Source of the DNA: Bacteroidales bacterium
GTDB taxonomy: Bacteria > Bacteroidota > Bacteroidia > Bacteroidales > UBA932
DNA length: 64,000 nt
Reading direction: 5' to 3'
Assembly: GCA_017398335.1 (NCBI GenBank)
Contig: JAFQGK010000018.1
Location: forward strand, 124,001-188,000
Part shown: positions 34,971 to 44,219 of the stretch, piece after piece
Layout of the letters: each line of letters starts with the position of its first letter
How positions within the stretch are numbered: the first letter of the stretch is position 1
Program-made: the position numbers and the translations under genes
The notes under the pieces: generated by a model
What the model saw: the letters and a program-made list of their open reading frames with translations, nothing else
Databases searched by the model: none
What the model was told of the DNA's origin: nothing

Positions 34971-35797
34971 TGGGAAAAGACAAATTACGTAAATTCAGAG
35001 AAAACGAGACTTTCAAGTGCATGATCCAGCCGGCGACATCAGAGGTGCTGGGTTGCGACCATCCCCTCAAGGGAAACTGGGGACATGATTTTTTCGGCAA
35101 TGACAATCCGATTGTCCTGGAGCTGGGATGCGGAAAGGGAGACTATACGATTGACCTTGCTGAAAGGAATCCTTCGTGTAATTATATAGGTGTAGACATC
35201 AAGGGTGCGCGTCTATGGAAGGGCGCAAAGTATGCTGAGGAGCATGGACTCAGTAATGTCGCCTTTCTTCGTACACGTATTGAGTTCATCGAGTCTCTTT
35301 TTGCTGAAAACGAGGTTTCTGAGGTATGGATAACATTTGCGGATCCTCAGATCGGCAGGGAGAAGAAGAGGCTTACTGCTCCTCTTTTCATGAACCGTTA
35401 TCGCAATTTCCTTAAACCTGGCGGTATTGTGCATCTCAAGACGGACAGCCGTTATCTGCACGAGTATTCGTTGGCGATGGCTCAGCAGAATGACCTGAAG
35501 ATTCTGGCGGCTGGCACTGATATATATGGTGAGGATCGCGAGAGACTTTATTCAAGTGAACTTTCCTCTGTCAGCGGCCGGGATGCAGTCGATGCTTTGT
35601 TCGAAGTGCAGACATTCTATGAATCCCAGTATCTGGCACAGGGATTTCCTATAACATATCTGGCTTTTCTGGCCGACCATGACGGCCCGTACATCAGTCC
35701 GGAATGGGAAGAAGACCTTTGGAAGGATGAAGGTCATCATTTCGTCATTCCGTCAGGTCTTCCGGTTGCTTCTAAATTCTATCCGGAAGCGAAATAG
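34970..35797 (+). CDS. trmB: tRNA (guanine-N7-)-methyltransferase
   Basis: 275 residues. It makes m7G46 in the tRNA variable loop. The cofactor motif VLELGCGKGDYTIDLAERNP and NYIGVDIKGARLWKGAKYAE are clear. The hallmark FPDPWPK of TrmB is changed to FADPQIGREKKRL, a form found in Bacteroidota homologs, retaining the catalytic Asp. The C-terminal 60 residues extend beyond the compact E. coli form. It is the last gene of the run starting at 30,780 or earlier. Confidence 0.9.
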   Translation: MGKDKLRKFRENETFKCMIQPATSEVLGCDHPLKGNWGHDFFGNDNPIVLELGCGKGDYTIDLAERNPSCNYIGVDIKGARLWKGAKYAEEHGLSNVAFLRTRIEFIESLFAENEVSEVWITFADPQIGREKKRLTAPLFMNRYRNFLKPGGIVHLKTDSRYLHEYSLAMAQQNDLKILAAGTDIYGEDRERLYSSELSSVSGRDAVDALFEVQTFYESQYLAQGFPITYLAFLADHDGPYISPEWEEDLWKDEGHHFVIPSGLPVASKFYPEAK

Positions 35798-35807
35798 CAT
35801 ATCTGCT

Positions 35808-35828
35808 GTTGTAAGTACTGATTACAAC
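35808..35828 (+). terminator. Small hairpin after trmB
   Basis: GTTGTAA (35808-35814) pairs with TTACAAC (35822-35828) around 7 bases. There is no T-run, so it is a weak terminator candidate. Confidence 0.4.
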
Positions 35829-35840
35829 TGCATGGAATCA

Positions 35841-35869
35841 TCGTTACGCCCGACCTGATCGGACGTCTG
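35841..35869. repeat. Degenerate single palindromic element after the metallo-hydrolase gene
   Basis: CCGACCTGATCGG at the centre with diverged flanks (CGTTACG, ACGTCTG) matches the tail palindrome seen elsewhere. Read on the minus strand it starts two bases after the stop codon of the 35,872-37,215 gene. Confidence 0.7.
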
Positions 35870-35871
35870 TG

Positions 35872-37215
35872 CTATTTACAGCTGTAAGGTCCGTAGATTT
35901 TCTTTACAGTGCGCTTCAGGTCATCGTCGCCAAGGACGTAGATATAATATTTCTTTCCGTCAGGATGGACACGGACAACGATATGACCCTGGGTCCCCTT
36001 GAACTTTGGTACGTACTCCGACAAAGTCACCCTGTTGTCGTCTGTCAGGTTTGTTGTGAAGATGTTGCAGTTTGAATTTGCAGCATACATCCTTGTGATC
36101 GTGTCGTAGTTCGGCTGAACATTTCTCCAGACAGGGATGATGACTGCATCCGGCTTAAGCGCAGCAAGGAGTTCCTTGCTGTTGGTGTTGGCTGTGCCGT
36201 GATGGCTTGCCTTCATGACCTCGACCTTGCTTACCACTTTGGAAATAGGTGCCTCGATATCCTTGTACGAATAGTTGGATCTTCCATTGTACTGGATGTC
36301 TCCTCCGCAGAAATAATCGAATGAACCGTACTTGATGGTCATCACGCAGCTGAGGGTGTTTTCATACGGAAGGGCAGCGCTCTTGTCTGCGCCCCAGCTC
36401 ATCAGTTCGTCCGGCGCAGGCATAAGCGATGTCGCGGTGCTTCCCGCCCCGTTCCATACATCTCCGTTAGCTGCAATATTGCGCACAGAGAAAGTACTGT
36501 ATTTGCTCGGGTTGTGCTTCAAGACTATCTGGTCGTTACGTCCAGCCTCAAGGTTTTCATGGACAGCGGCATGCTTCGTCTTTGCCCATGCGACAAAAGT
36601 ATCGTAATTGTCATGCCCTCCCGATGCAATCATGTCCGAAGACTTTCTGTTTGTACGTGTACCACGGTCAATGATCTTTGCAAAAGGAATCTCTGAGCCT
36701 ACCTCTGTGATGCCGTTGATATAGAAACCTCCGGCGTGCTTCTTTACGCTTGTAGACCAGGAACCCATGTGGTCGCCGTGAAAGTGAGACAGGAGCAGAT
36801 AGTCCAGAGTGCCGTTGCATTGCGCGGGCATATAGGCCTTGACGTAGTCGATGATTACGGCTCCGGATGTAATGTTGTCGTTCGGTTTTGATGGTGTCGG
36901 TGGCTTTTCTGTATTAGGAGAAAGCAGGGATCCGGCAGCATCTATTAGCATTGTCGTACCGTCGGGGAGGATATAGAGGGCGCTTTCTCCTCGGCCGGTG
37001 TTGATGTGATGGATGTCAAGACAGCCTTCAGTCCATGCTGGAAGAGGCTGGCCTACTGTGACTTGATTCGGCTCGTCAGTTGTGATCTCACCTTGTCCCG
37101 GCTCATTGCCGGAATTGTTTCCCGGCAGATTTACGGGTCCGTTTCCATCAGTATCAGTACATCCGATAGCTCCGATAAGTGTTGCCAGAATTGCTGTTGC
37201 TAATATTTTTTTCAT
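35872..37215 (-). CDS. Secreted metallo-beta-lactamase fold lipoprotein (ComEC C-terminal-like)
   Basis: 447 residues. A lipoprotein signal ends LIGAIGCTD (Cys19), followed by a flexible linker rich in Asn, Gly, Pro and Glu (about 20-55). The metallo-beta-lactamase fold follows with LLSHFHGDHMGSW near residue 140 and the downstream ASHHGTANTNS. The sequence around DIHHINTGRGESALYILPDG resembles the extracellular domain of ComEC/Rec2-type proteins, which degrade one DNA strand. Here it stands alone as a lipoprotein, so a surface or periplasmic hydrolase is likely; nucleic acid as substrate is a guess. Confidence 0.82.
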   Translation of the reverse strand: MKKILATAILATLIGAIGCTDTDGNGPVNLPGNNSGNEPGQGEITTDEPNQVTVGQPLPAWTEGCLDIHHINTGRGESALYILPDGTTMLIDAAGSLLSPNTEKPPTPSKPNDNITSGAVIIDYVKAYMPAQCNGTLDYLLLSHFHGDHMGSWSTSVKKHAGGFYINGITEVGSEIPFAKIIDRGTRTNRKSSDMIASGGHDNYDTFVAWAKTKHAAVHENLEAGRNDQIVLKHNPSKYSTFSVRNIAANGDVWNGAGSTATSLMPAPDELMSWGADKSAALPYENTLSCVMTIKYGSFDYFCGGDIQYNGRSNYSYKDIEAPISKVVSKVEVMKASHHGTANTNSKELLAALKPDAVIIPVWRNVQPNYDTITRMYAANSNCNIFTTNLTDDNRVTLSEYVPKFKGTQGHIVVRVHPDGKKYYIYVLGDDDLKRTVKKIYGPYSCK

Positions 37216-37310
37216 ATGTATTTATTGCTCAAATGTTTCGTAAAAGTAAATAGGATTATCAACAAACGCAAAATTATGCCATATTTCAGTGCAAAAATAG
37301 TGTTTTATTT

Positions 37311-37340
37311 TTGAATCTTTGAAACAGTTTTGTATATTTG
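37311..37340 (+). promoter_or_regulatory. Promoter of the SusC-BACON-SusD operon
   Basis: TTG at 37311-37313, exactly 19 bases, and TATATTTG at 37333-37340. Predicted start near 37347 leaves a leader of about 80 bases. Confidence 0.85.
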
Positions 37341-37427
37341 AAACGTTTTAAGTGCTCGGAACTGAAACTGATTGAAGACAAACAATCAACTATAACTCTA
37401 ATAACTATTAACCAAAAACAGAATGTC

Positions 37428-40400
37428 ATGAAAAGATTGATTTTCAGCATTATGACAGTTTTCTGCCTCAGCGCACTCTGGGGGGGGCAAGTCCTAGCCC
37501 AGAGTCTGGCAATCACCGGTACGGTGGTTGATGAGAGTGGAGAAGCTGTTGCCGGAGCCGGCGTAGTTGAGAAAGGTTCTCTTAATGGAACTGTGACTGG
37601 CGCAGACGGTAAATTCTCTATGACAGTATCTTCTGGAAATGCTACTCTGGAAGTTTCTTTCATCGGATTCAAGACAGTGTCTGTTCCTGTCAACGGACAG
37701 ACAAAGCTCGCAATTACAATGCAGCAGGATGATGAACTTCTGGAAGAAGTACTCGTGATCGGTTATGGAACCGTGAAGAAGAAAGATCTGACAGGAGCGG
37801 TAGCTAATGTGGATGGTAATAAGCTGGCAACCTTGCAGGCAACAAGCGTGTCTCAGGCACTCCAGGGCTCGATGCCGGGTGTGCAGATTACACGTAACAG
37901 TGCAATGCCGGGTGCTTCTGCAACTATCCGCGTCCGTGGTGTGACTACCATCGGTGACTCGAACCCTCTTATAATCTGTGACGGTGTTCCAGTGTCAAGC
38001 CTTGACGATGTGGATGTTGATGCGATCGAAAACATCACTGTACTCAAGGATGCAGCTTCGGCTTCCATCTATGGTGCCAGAGCTTCTGCCGGTGTCATCC
38101 TCATCACTACAAAGCGTGCGAAGGACGGAGATATCTCAGTAAGTTATGAAGGCTCTTTCACAGTCACTACACGTACTGAGCATTCGGAAATGGTGGGACC
38201 TCAGCGTTTCATGGAGCTCCAGAACGAGTGTCAGTGGAATGATGCAGGCAACCCTGAAGGACGTGAGTATTTCCAGTATGAGAAGGAATACGTTGATAAC
38301 TATATGGCAAACAATGCCCTGTATCCTGATGAGTATCCTGTCACTGACTGGGATGCCCTGATGATCAAGAAGTGGGCTCCTCAGCACAAGCATCGTGTAT
38401 CGGTGTCTTATGGCAACAAGGTGATCAGCAGCCGTGCAATGCTTACTTATGTAGACCAGGATGCTCTTTATGAAGGCCGCAGCCAGGAAAACTGGACAGC
38501 AAGACTGAACAATGACATCAAGATCAACAAGTTCATCAAGGTGTCTCTCGACATGACTTTCAACCACAGGGTATCAAACAACAACGTTATGAATCCTGTG
38601 TCATCAGCTCATACAGGTAATCCTATCTATCCTGCTGTGTGGTCGGACGGCACGATCGCTTCCGGTAACAACGGTTCGAATGCATATGCACGAATCAAGT
38701 CAGGAGGATTCTCAAAAGGCGTACGCAATGCTTTCTACGGAAAGGGCTCGATCATCATCACTCCTTTCAAGGACTTCTCGATCACAGGTGTGTTCGCTCC
38801 TTCATTCAGACAGAACAAGGAGAAGGACTACGTTGCGCAGATGTATTACTATTCTGAGCCAGGTGTGCTTTCTTCAACTCCTGCAAACAACTGTGCATAT
38901 AACAAGTTGACAGAGAGCAGAACAGAGTCCATGGACTTCACAAAGCAGCTCTTCATCAATTACAAGAACGATTTCGGCAACCACCATCTTACTTATATGG
39001 TGGGTTATGAGGACTACTATGCTACTACAGAGAAACTGGTGTCAGGTTCAGACCAGATGGAACTCGGCGGATATCCTTATATGAACAATGCCAACCTTAA
39101 CTATCTGATCGGTTCAGACAGTGATGGTAATCTGGTGTTCCCGTTGGGTAATGCTTCAGAAAATGCCTACAGATCATTCTTCGGACGTATCACATATGAC
39201 TATCATGGACGTTACCTCGTTCAGGTGAATGCACGTTACGACCAGTCTTCTCGTTTCAACAAGGAGAACCGTGGCGGTTTCTTCCCATCTGTATCCCTTG
39301 GTTGGGTTCTTACAGAGGAGCCTTTCATGAAGAGAGTGAAGGAAGGACAGTATCTCAACTTCCTCAAGATCCGCGGATCTTACGGTACACTCGGTAACGA
39401 GAGAATCGGTAACTATCCTTGGCAGTCAATCATGAATTTCGGCAGCGTTCCTATGTATCAGAACGGTTCTGTCACTTCAATGATGACAGCTGCGCAGACT
39501 GCATATGCTATGCGTAACATCACTTGGGAGACAACCAAGACTTGGGACGTGGGTATCGACCTCGGTATGTTCAACAACAGATTGAACTTCACTGCTGACG
39601 TTTACCGCAAGGATACTTACGGAATGCTTCTTTCAAGAAAGATTCCTGATGTGCTCGGTTACGGCGACCCTGAGGACAACATCGGTCAGATGATTACAAA
39701 CGGCTGGGAGTTCAACATCGGCTGGAGTGACCGTGTGGGCGACTTCTCATATGCTGTAAACTTCAATCTTTCCGACTATACATCAGTTATGGGCGACCTC
39801 GGCGGATACCAGGATCTTTCAGAAAAGATCATCAAGGAAGGCGTTGAGTATCAGGCTTGGTACGGCTACAGATCAGGCGGACTCTTCCTTACTCAGGATC
39901 AGCTTGACAATGCTGCCAAACTGTATGATACAGTGCAGCTGGGTAACATCCAGTATCTCGACCTCAGTGGCGCAGAAGGTACGCCGGACGGCATCATCAA
40001 TGCAGAATATGACCGTGAGGTTCTCGGAAGTTCTCTGCCTCATTTCCAGTTTGGTGGAAACATCAATCTCGGATGGAAGAACTTCAACCTCTCAATGACT
40101 TTCCAGGGTGTGGGCAAGCAGCTTGCTTATATGAGCCAGGCAATGATGTTCCGTACATCTGACGCCGCAAACTTCCCTGTAGAGTACGACAAATGGTATT
40201 GGAGTACCCTTAAGACAGACGAGCAGAATGCACAGGCAAAGTACCCACGTGCTACCCTGAAGAACACAGCTAAGAATGACTATGAGCAGTATTCTGATTT
40301 CTGGCTCTTCAACGGTGCATACTTCCGTATGAAGAACATCACTCTCAGCTATACTCTTCCGGCAAAGGCTGTCAAGGCTATCAAGATGCAGAACATCCGT

Positions 40401-40529
40401 GTATATGCGAGTGCAACTGATCCGTTCTCTATCGACAGATTCCCTCAGGGATGGGATCCGGAGACTTACACCAACACAGGTGCTTACATGGTAAGAACAT
40501 TCACTCTCGGAGCACAGCTCACATTCTAA
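37428..40529 (+). CDS. SusC/RagA-family TonB-linked outer membrane transporter
   Basis: 1033 residues. A signal peptide (about 1-25) is followed by a carboxypeptidase-regulatory-like domain (about 26-105, ITGTVVDESGEAVAGAGVVE), the plug with LVIGYGTVKKKDLTGAV near 115, and a 22-strand barrel that ends FTLGAQLTF. It imports a glycan, peptide or other large substrate with the SusD partner encoded two genes downstream. The ATG at 37428 fits the signal peptide; the open frame starts earlier but without a plausible signal. A run of eight Gs (37480-37487) lies inside the signal peptide. Confidence 0.94.
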   Translation: MKRLIFSIMTVFCLSALWGGQVLAQSLAITGTVVDESGEAVAGAGVVEKGSLNGTVTGADGKFSMTVSSGNATLEVSFIGFKTVSVPVNGQTKLAITMQQDDELLEEVLVIGYGTVKKKDLTGAVANVDGNKLATLQATSVSQALQGSMPGVQITRNSAMPGASATIRVRGVTTIGDSNPLIICDGVPVSSLDDVDVDAIENITVLKDAASASIYGARASAGVILITTKRAKDGDISVSYEGSFTVTTRTEHSEMVGPQRFMELQNECQWNDAGNPEGREYFQYEKEYVDNYMANNALYPDEYPVTDWDALMIKKWAPQHKHRVSVSYGNKVISSRAMLTYVDQDALYEGRSQENWTARLNNDIKINKFIKVSLDMTFNHRVSNNNVMNPVSSAHTGNPIYPAVWSDGTIASGNNGSNAYARIKSGGFSKGVRNAFYGKGSIIITPFKDFSITGVFAPSFRQNKEKDYVAQMYYYSEPGVLSSTPANNCAYNKLTESRTESMDFTKQLFINYKNDFGNHHLTYMVGYEDYYATTEKLVSGSDQMELGGYPYMNNANLNYLIGSDSDGNLVFPLGNASENAYRSFFGRITYDYHGRYLVQVNARYDQSSRFNKENRGGFFPSVSLGWVLTEEPFMKRVKEGQYLNFLKIRGSYGTLGNERIGNYPWQSIMNFGSVPMYQNGSVTSMMTAAQTAYAMRNITWETTKTWDVGIDLGMFNNRLNFTADVYRKDTYGMLLSRKIPDVLGYGDPEDNIGQMITNGWEFNIGWSDRVGDFSYAVNFNLSDYTSVMGDLGGYQDLSEKIIKEGVEYQAWYGYRSGGLFLTQDQLDNAAKLYDTVQLGNIQYLDLSGAEGTPDGIINAEYDREVLGSSLPHFQFGGNINLGWKNFNLSMTFQGVGKQLAYMSQAMMFRTSDAANFPVEYDKWYWSTLKTDEQNAQAKYPRATLKNTAKNDYEQYSDFWLFNGAYFRMKNITLSYTLPAKAVKAIKMQNIRVYASATDPFSIDRFPQGWDPETYTNTGAYMVRTFTLGAQLTF
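37480..37487 (+). repeat. G8 homopolymer in the SusC signal peptide
   Basis: TGG GGG GGG encodes Trp-Gly-Gly at about residues 18-20. Gain or loss of one G would shift the frame just inside the gene, so the tract is a candidate slippage switch. Confidence 0.6.
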
Positions 40530-40541
40530 AATTTGAATAAG

Positions 40542-42245
40542 ATGAAAAGATATATTTACCTTTTGGCTGTTGCCGCTCTTGCTGTTTTCGGCTGTACCGT
40601 TACAGGACCGGAAGAGGAAGCGCAGGAATATGCAGGCAACAGAGTCAAGGTTACACTGAATGATAATATTCCTGTAACGGGAGGTTCGGTGAAGGCTACA
40701 GTTCAGTCTGAAATTCCTTTCACCGTGTCAATCCCGGAGGCTGCAACATGGCTGACTGCTCAGGCTACAGACACTGAAATCACCTTTACTGCAGCAGCTA
40801 ATGAAAGTGCTGAGATGAGATATGCAAGCGTTGCACTCATTGATGCGGAAAAAGGTTTCGCAATCACTCGATTCGATGTCTGTCAGGACGGAGTCGGAAT
40901 GGCAGAAAGGAAGCCTTTCGAAGTAAGCACAAAAGAGATCAATGTCGAGGCTGCTGTGACTACTGCAACATTTGACATTACTACAGAAGTCGCTTGGACC
41001 ATCACAAGTTCTAACGAGGCGTTCGTAGCTTCTCCTGCTTCTGGAGAAGGCAATGCTACCGTTACTGTCACCTTCCCTGCAAACGAAGGCGTAGATGCAG
41101 TCGTGGCTGAACTTTCTGTTGTAGCTCAGGACCCGCTTGCCCGTCCTAAGTCGCACACCGTTGTGATCACTCAGGCAAGTGCAGTGAAGAACTTTACTGC
41201 CGCTCCTGTCAAGGCTGCGCTGGCCCATACCGACCAGTATGCTACAATCAACGTGGAAAGTGATGTCGTATGGACGATTACAAGCTCGAATGATAAATTC
41301 GTATTCACTAACCCACGTTATCATAAAGATACAGCACCAGATGAACCAAAGGTAACCACATACTTTACAGGTGAAGGCACACAGGAGATTCAGGTACTTG
41401 TGCCTGCAAACTTCACTTATGAGGATGTAAAGACTACCATTACAGTACAGACCGAGGATCCGTTGGTGCTTACAAGCAAGACGATAACCTTTGATATTAC
41501 CCAGGATGCATATCCTATTCCTTCTGGACAGGTTCTCGCTGAGTGGTATTTTGCGGCATCTGAGGCATCTGCACTCAAGGTACATTACGACTTGCCGGCG
41601 AAGAGCGGTGGAAATTCAGAGAAGGAAGGTTTCGGTTATCCTGATGAGCTTTACATTGATGCAAACTCTTATGGTACTGGTAAGTTCAAGTACTGGCAGG
41701 TTGATAAGGAACCAATCGTCGATGCTATAGCAAAAAGATGTAAGAGAACGATCACATCTGCAGGTGAGCCTATGGTTGTGCCTCCATATACCGGTGACTA
41801 TGCGCTTTGGACAGCAACTCCTTCTGCTCCGCTTGCAGCAGGTACAAAGGTTCACATCTTCTTTGCTGTACGTCCTAACGACCAACAGATCTGCAAGTAT
41901 TGGAAACTCCAGTATCTTGACGGAACAGAATGGAAGACAGTAACAGATCAGGTCAAGACCGCGACGACAGCTAACGGTACGATTGAGTATACTCATGAAC
42001 TTGTATGGACTGGTGACAAACAGACAAATACATTTGTAGATGCAGTTGTGACCCTTACTGCTGAGACTAAGGATGCTCAGTTCAAGTTTGAATGTGTGGA
42101 CAATACTTGGTGTGACGGCACTCCTTGGGGTGACTATAAGGTAGATGCAGCCCTTGAGCTCAGATTCTCTGGCTGGGATTCGACTGGTGAGGCAAATCCT
42201 CAGTATGCAGTCCTCAAGCGTCCGGTAATTGAAGTAGTTCAATAA
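40542..42245 (+). CDS. BACON-domain surface lipoprotein between SusC and SusD
   Basis: 567 residues. A lipoprotein signal ends AVFGCTVT (Cys18). At least three BACON-type beta-sandwich repeats are seen (about 25-115, 118-220 and 225-325), each with the sequence pattern WTITSSN and a terminal DITQD or VITQA. A C-terminal domain (about 330-565) with WYFAASEAS and WKLQYLDGTEWK resembles ligand-binding jelly rolls. BACON domains bind carbohydrate or mucin or act as spacers. The position between SusC and SusD is unusual. ATG at 40542 is used rather than a TTG 9 bases earlier. Confidence 0.85.
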   Translation: MKRYIYLLAVAALAVFGCTVTGPEEEAQEYAGNRVKVTLNDNIPVTGGSVKATVQSEIPFTVSIPEAATWLTAQATDTEITFTAAANESAEMRYASVALIDAEKGFAITRFDVCQDGVGMAERKPFEVSTKEINVEAAVTTATFDITTEVAWTITSSNEAFVASPASGEGNATVTVTFPANEGVDAVVAELSVVAQDPLARPKSHTVVITQASAVKNFTAAPVKAALAHTDQYATINVESDVVWTITSSNDKFVFTNPRYHKDTAPDEPKVTTYFTGEGTQEIQVLVPANFTYEDVKTTITVQTEDPLVLTSKTITFDITQDAYPIPSGQVLAEWYFAASEASALKVHYDLPAKSGGNSEKEGFGYPDELYIDANSYGTGKFKYWQVDKEPIVDAIAKRCKRTITSAGEPMVVPPYTGDYALWTATPSAPLAAGTKVHIFFAVRPNDQQICKYWKLQYLDGTEWKTVTDQVKTATTANGTIEYTHELVWTGDKQTNTFVDAVVTLTAETKDAQFKFECVDNTWCDGTPWGDYKVDAALELRFSGWDSTGEANPQYAVLKRPVIEVVQ

Positions 42246-42262
42246 TATAACAATTGAAGAAA

Positions 42263-43978
42263 ATGAAAAAATATATCATATCAGCATTTGCGGGACTTGC
42301 CCTGATGACATCTTGTGTCGATCTGGACTTGAATCCGCTGTCGGAGGGCTCCAGCGAGAACTGGTTCAGTACCGAGCAGGAGGTTACCCTCGCATTGAAT
42401 GCGCTCTACAACCCTTCATTGTGGAAGGTTGAGTGCAACAGATTCTTCAACACTGACAGATGGACTGACGACTGGAACCAGAGAACCCAGCTTTACGACT
42501 GGGTCGGCGGTACTATCGACAGTGGCTGGAGTCAGGGTGCAGCTGAGTGGTCCAACGGTTATAAAGGTATTGCACGTGCAAACACCATCCTCTATAGCCT
42601 TGAAAAGGCTGCCGGTGAGCTCAGCGAAGAAAAGATGGCTCAGTATGCAGCTGAGGCCAAGTTCTTCCGTGCATCATTTTATATGTATCTGATTACGGCC
42701 TTCGGTGATGTGCCTTTCTACACTGAGTATATCACTTTGGAGGAGGCTTACGAGATGGGCCGTACAGACCGTAACGTGATTCTGAAGCAGATTTATCAGG
42801 ACTATGACGATGCAGCTGCTGTACTCCCTGAGTCATATTCTGGTACAGAGCGCGTTACAAAGGGTGCCGCTCTTGCGATGAAGGCTCGTGCTGCCCTTTA
42901 TATGAGCGACTGGGAGACATGTGCGGAAGCTGCTAAGGCTTGTATGGATCTTGGAGTGTATAGCCTGCACCCAGATTTCTCTGAGTTCTTCCTTTCGAAG
43001 ACAAAGACTTCTCCTGAGCTGATCTTTGCTCTTCCATGCTCGAACGAGCTCGGTATCATGCTGTATGACGGAGCCGGTGTGAATAGCTTCTATATAAGAA
43101 ATGCCGGAGGTACATCAGTTGCCCAGCCGTCATGGGAGCTTTTCTTCGCATTCACTTGTACGGATGGTCTCAATGTTGAGGATTCACCTCTTTACGATCC
43201 TGCAAATCCGTTTGCAAATCGCGATCCTCGTCTTACAGCGACAACTGTTGAGTTTGGCTCGGAGTTCCTGGATTATATCTATGATCCGCGTCCAAGTGCA
43301 ACAAAGACACTTCAGGTTTCAACAGGTCAGATGGTAAACAACAAGGACTGCAAGCCTGGTTCGAAAGATTGCTCTTACAATGGTCTTGTTCTCAGAAAGC
43401 ATGTTGATGAGGAGTGGATCGATGACAAGAAGACAGATGCGCCTGCACGTATCATCCGTTATGCTGACGTGCTCCTTATGTATGCAGAGGCTAAGATGGA
43501 GCTGGGAGAACTTGATCAGAGCTTATATGATGCAGTCAATTCTGTCCGTGCTCGTGCCTACAAGTGCGCTGTCACTGAGACTGACAAATATCCGGCAATT
43601 ACAGAGACTGACGAGACTGAACTCCGCCGCATCATCCGTAACGAGCGCCGTTGCGAGCTTGCATGGGAGAACAGAAGATGGTTCGACCTTATCCGCTGGA
43701 GAGTATGCGAGGAGTGTCTGACTCTTCCTGTTTACGGACTTCCTTCAAATGACCTCAGTAAGAAGAATGAGGAGACAGGTTACTGGCCGTTCCCTAAGGA
43801 CTTCCGTCCGACTATGCGTCTGAGCTCTACGATTGATATCACTTCGATCGAGAACTTTCCTGATTACTACACCAAGAATGTGGAGAAGAGAGGCTTTGTT
43901 CCAAGACAGTATCTCTATCCTATTCCACTTGGCGACAGAACAGTCTGCGGAAACCTGACTCAGAATCCTGGATACTAA
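42263..43978 (+). CDS. SusD/RagB-family nutrient-binding lipoprotein
   Basis: 571 residues. A lipoprotein signal ends GLALMTSCVDL (Cys17). The helical scaffold of SusD is plain: LNPLSEGSSENWFSTEQEV, AAEAKFFRASFYMYLITAFG-like TPR helices and the C-terminal NERRCELAWENRRWFDLIRW. It caps the SusC transporter and binds the substrate outside the cell. No glycoside hydrolase or hybrid two-component system accompanies this operon, so the substrate cannot be guessed. A terminator follows. Confidence 0.95.
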   Translation: MKKYIISAFAGLALMTSCVDLDLNPLSEGSSENWFSTEQEVTLALNALYNPSLWKVECNRFFNTDRWTDDWNQRTQLYDWVGGTIDSGWSQGAAEWSNGYKGIARANTILYSLEKAAGELSEEKMAQYAAEAKFFRASFYMYLITAFGDVPFYTEYITLEEAYEMGRTDRNVILKQIYQDYDDAAAVLPESYSGTERVTKGAALAMKARAALYMSDWETCAEAAKACMDLGVYSLHPDFSEFFLSKTKTSPELIFALPCSNELGIMLYDGAGVNSFYIRNAGGTSVAQPSWELFFAFTCTDGLNVEDSPLYDPANPFANRDPRLTATTVEFGSEFLDYIYDPRPSATKTLQVSTGQMVNNKDCKPGSKDCSYNGLVLRKHVDEEWIDDKKTDAPARIIRYADVLLMYAEAKMELGELDQSLYDAVNSVRARAYKCAVTETDKYPAITETDETELRRIIRNERRCELAWENRRWFDLIRWRVCEECLTLPVYGLPSNDLSKKNEETGYWPFPKDFRPTMRLSSTIDITSIENFPDYYTKNVEKRGFVPRQYLYPIPLGDRTVCGNLTQNPGY

Positions 43979-44009
43979 TAGATGATATCCCTATAATACT
44001 GACGAGGAG

Positions 44010-44030
44010 CCGACCCCAAAGGGTCGGTTT
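44010..44030 (+). terminator. Terminator of the SusC-SusD operon
   Basis: CCGACCC (44010-44016) pairs with GGGTCGG (44021-44027) around CAAA, followed by TTTCTTG. Confidence 0.85.
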
Positions 44031-44055
44031 CTTGTATTCTATATGGTGATGATGA

Positions 44056-44174
44056 GTTGTCGGAAGGCTCTGACAGAGTTCCGCTTCGCTTCATCCACCC
44101 TTCGGAACTTCGTTCCTTCGGGAGCCGCTCACGAGGCCGCGGCCGGCCACGCTCTGTCAGAGCCTTCCGATAAC
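44056..44174. repeat. Large inverted repeat with nested palindromes (possible MITE-like element)
   Basis: Arms of 23 bases (44056-44078 and 44152-44174, core CGGAAGGCTCTGACAGAG) match at all but one position and enclose 73 bases. Each arm itself contains a CTCTG-n-CAGAG palindrome. The centre holds another hairpin (CCC TTC GGAAC / GTTCC TTC GGG, about 44098-44122) and a GC-rich palindrome (GGCCGCGGCC). No protein is encoded. No flanking target duplication was obvious. Confidence 0.7.
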
Positions 44175-44219
44175 TATCCAGCGACACCAATCCCTCGTCT
44201 ATTGTATCTGGATTTCCTT

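Noticed and set aside
35316..35400. Loss of catalytic motif in TrmB (FADPQIGREKKRL in place of FPDPWPK)
   Set aside because: Bacteroidota TrmB homologs share this variant and the key Asp is retained, so inactivation is not indicated.
44056..44174. Integron attC site
   Set aside because: The inverted arms lack the GTTRRRY / RYYYAAC core pair at the right places and there is no integrase or cassette pattern.
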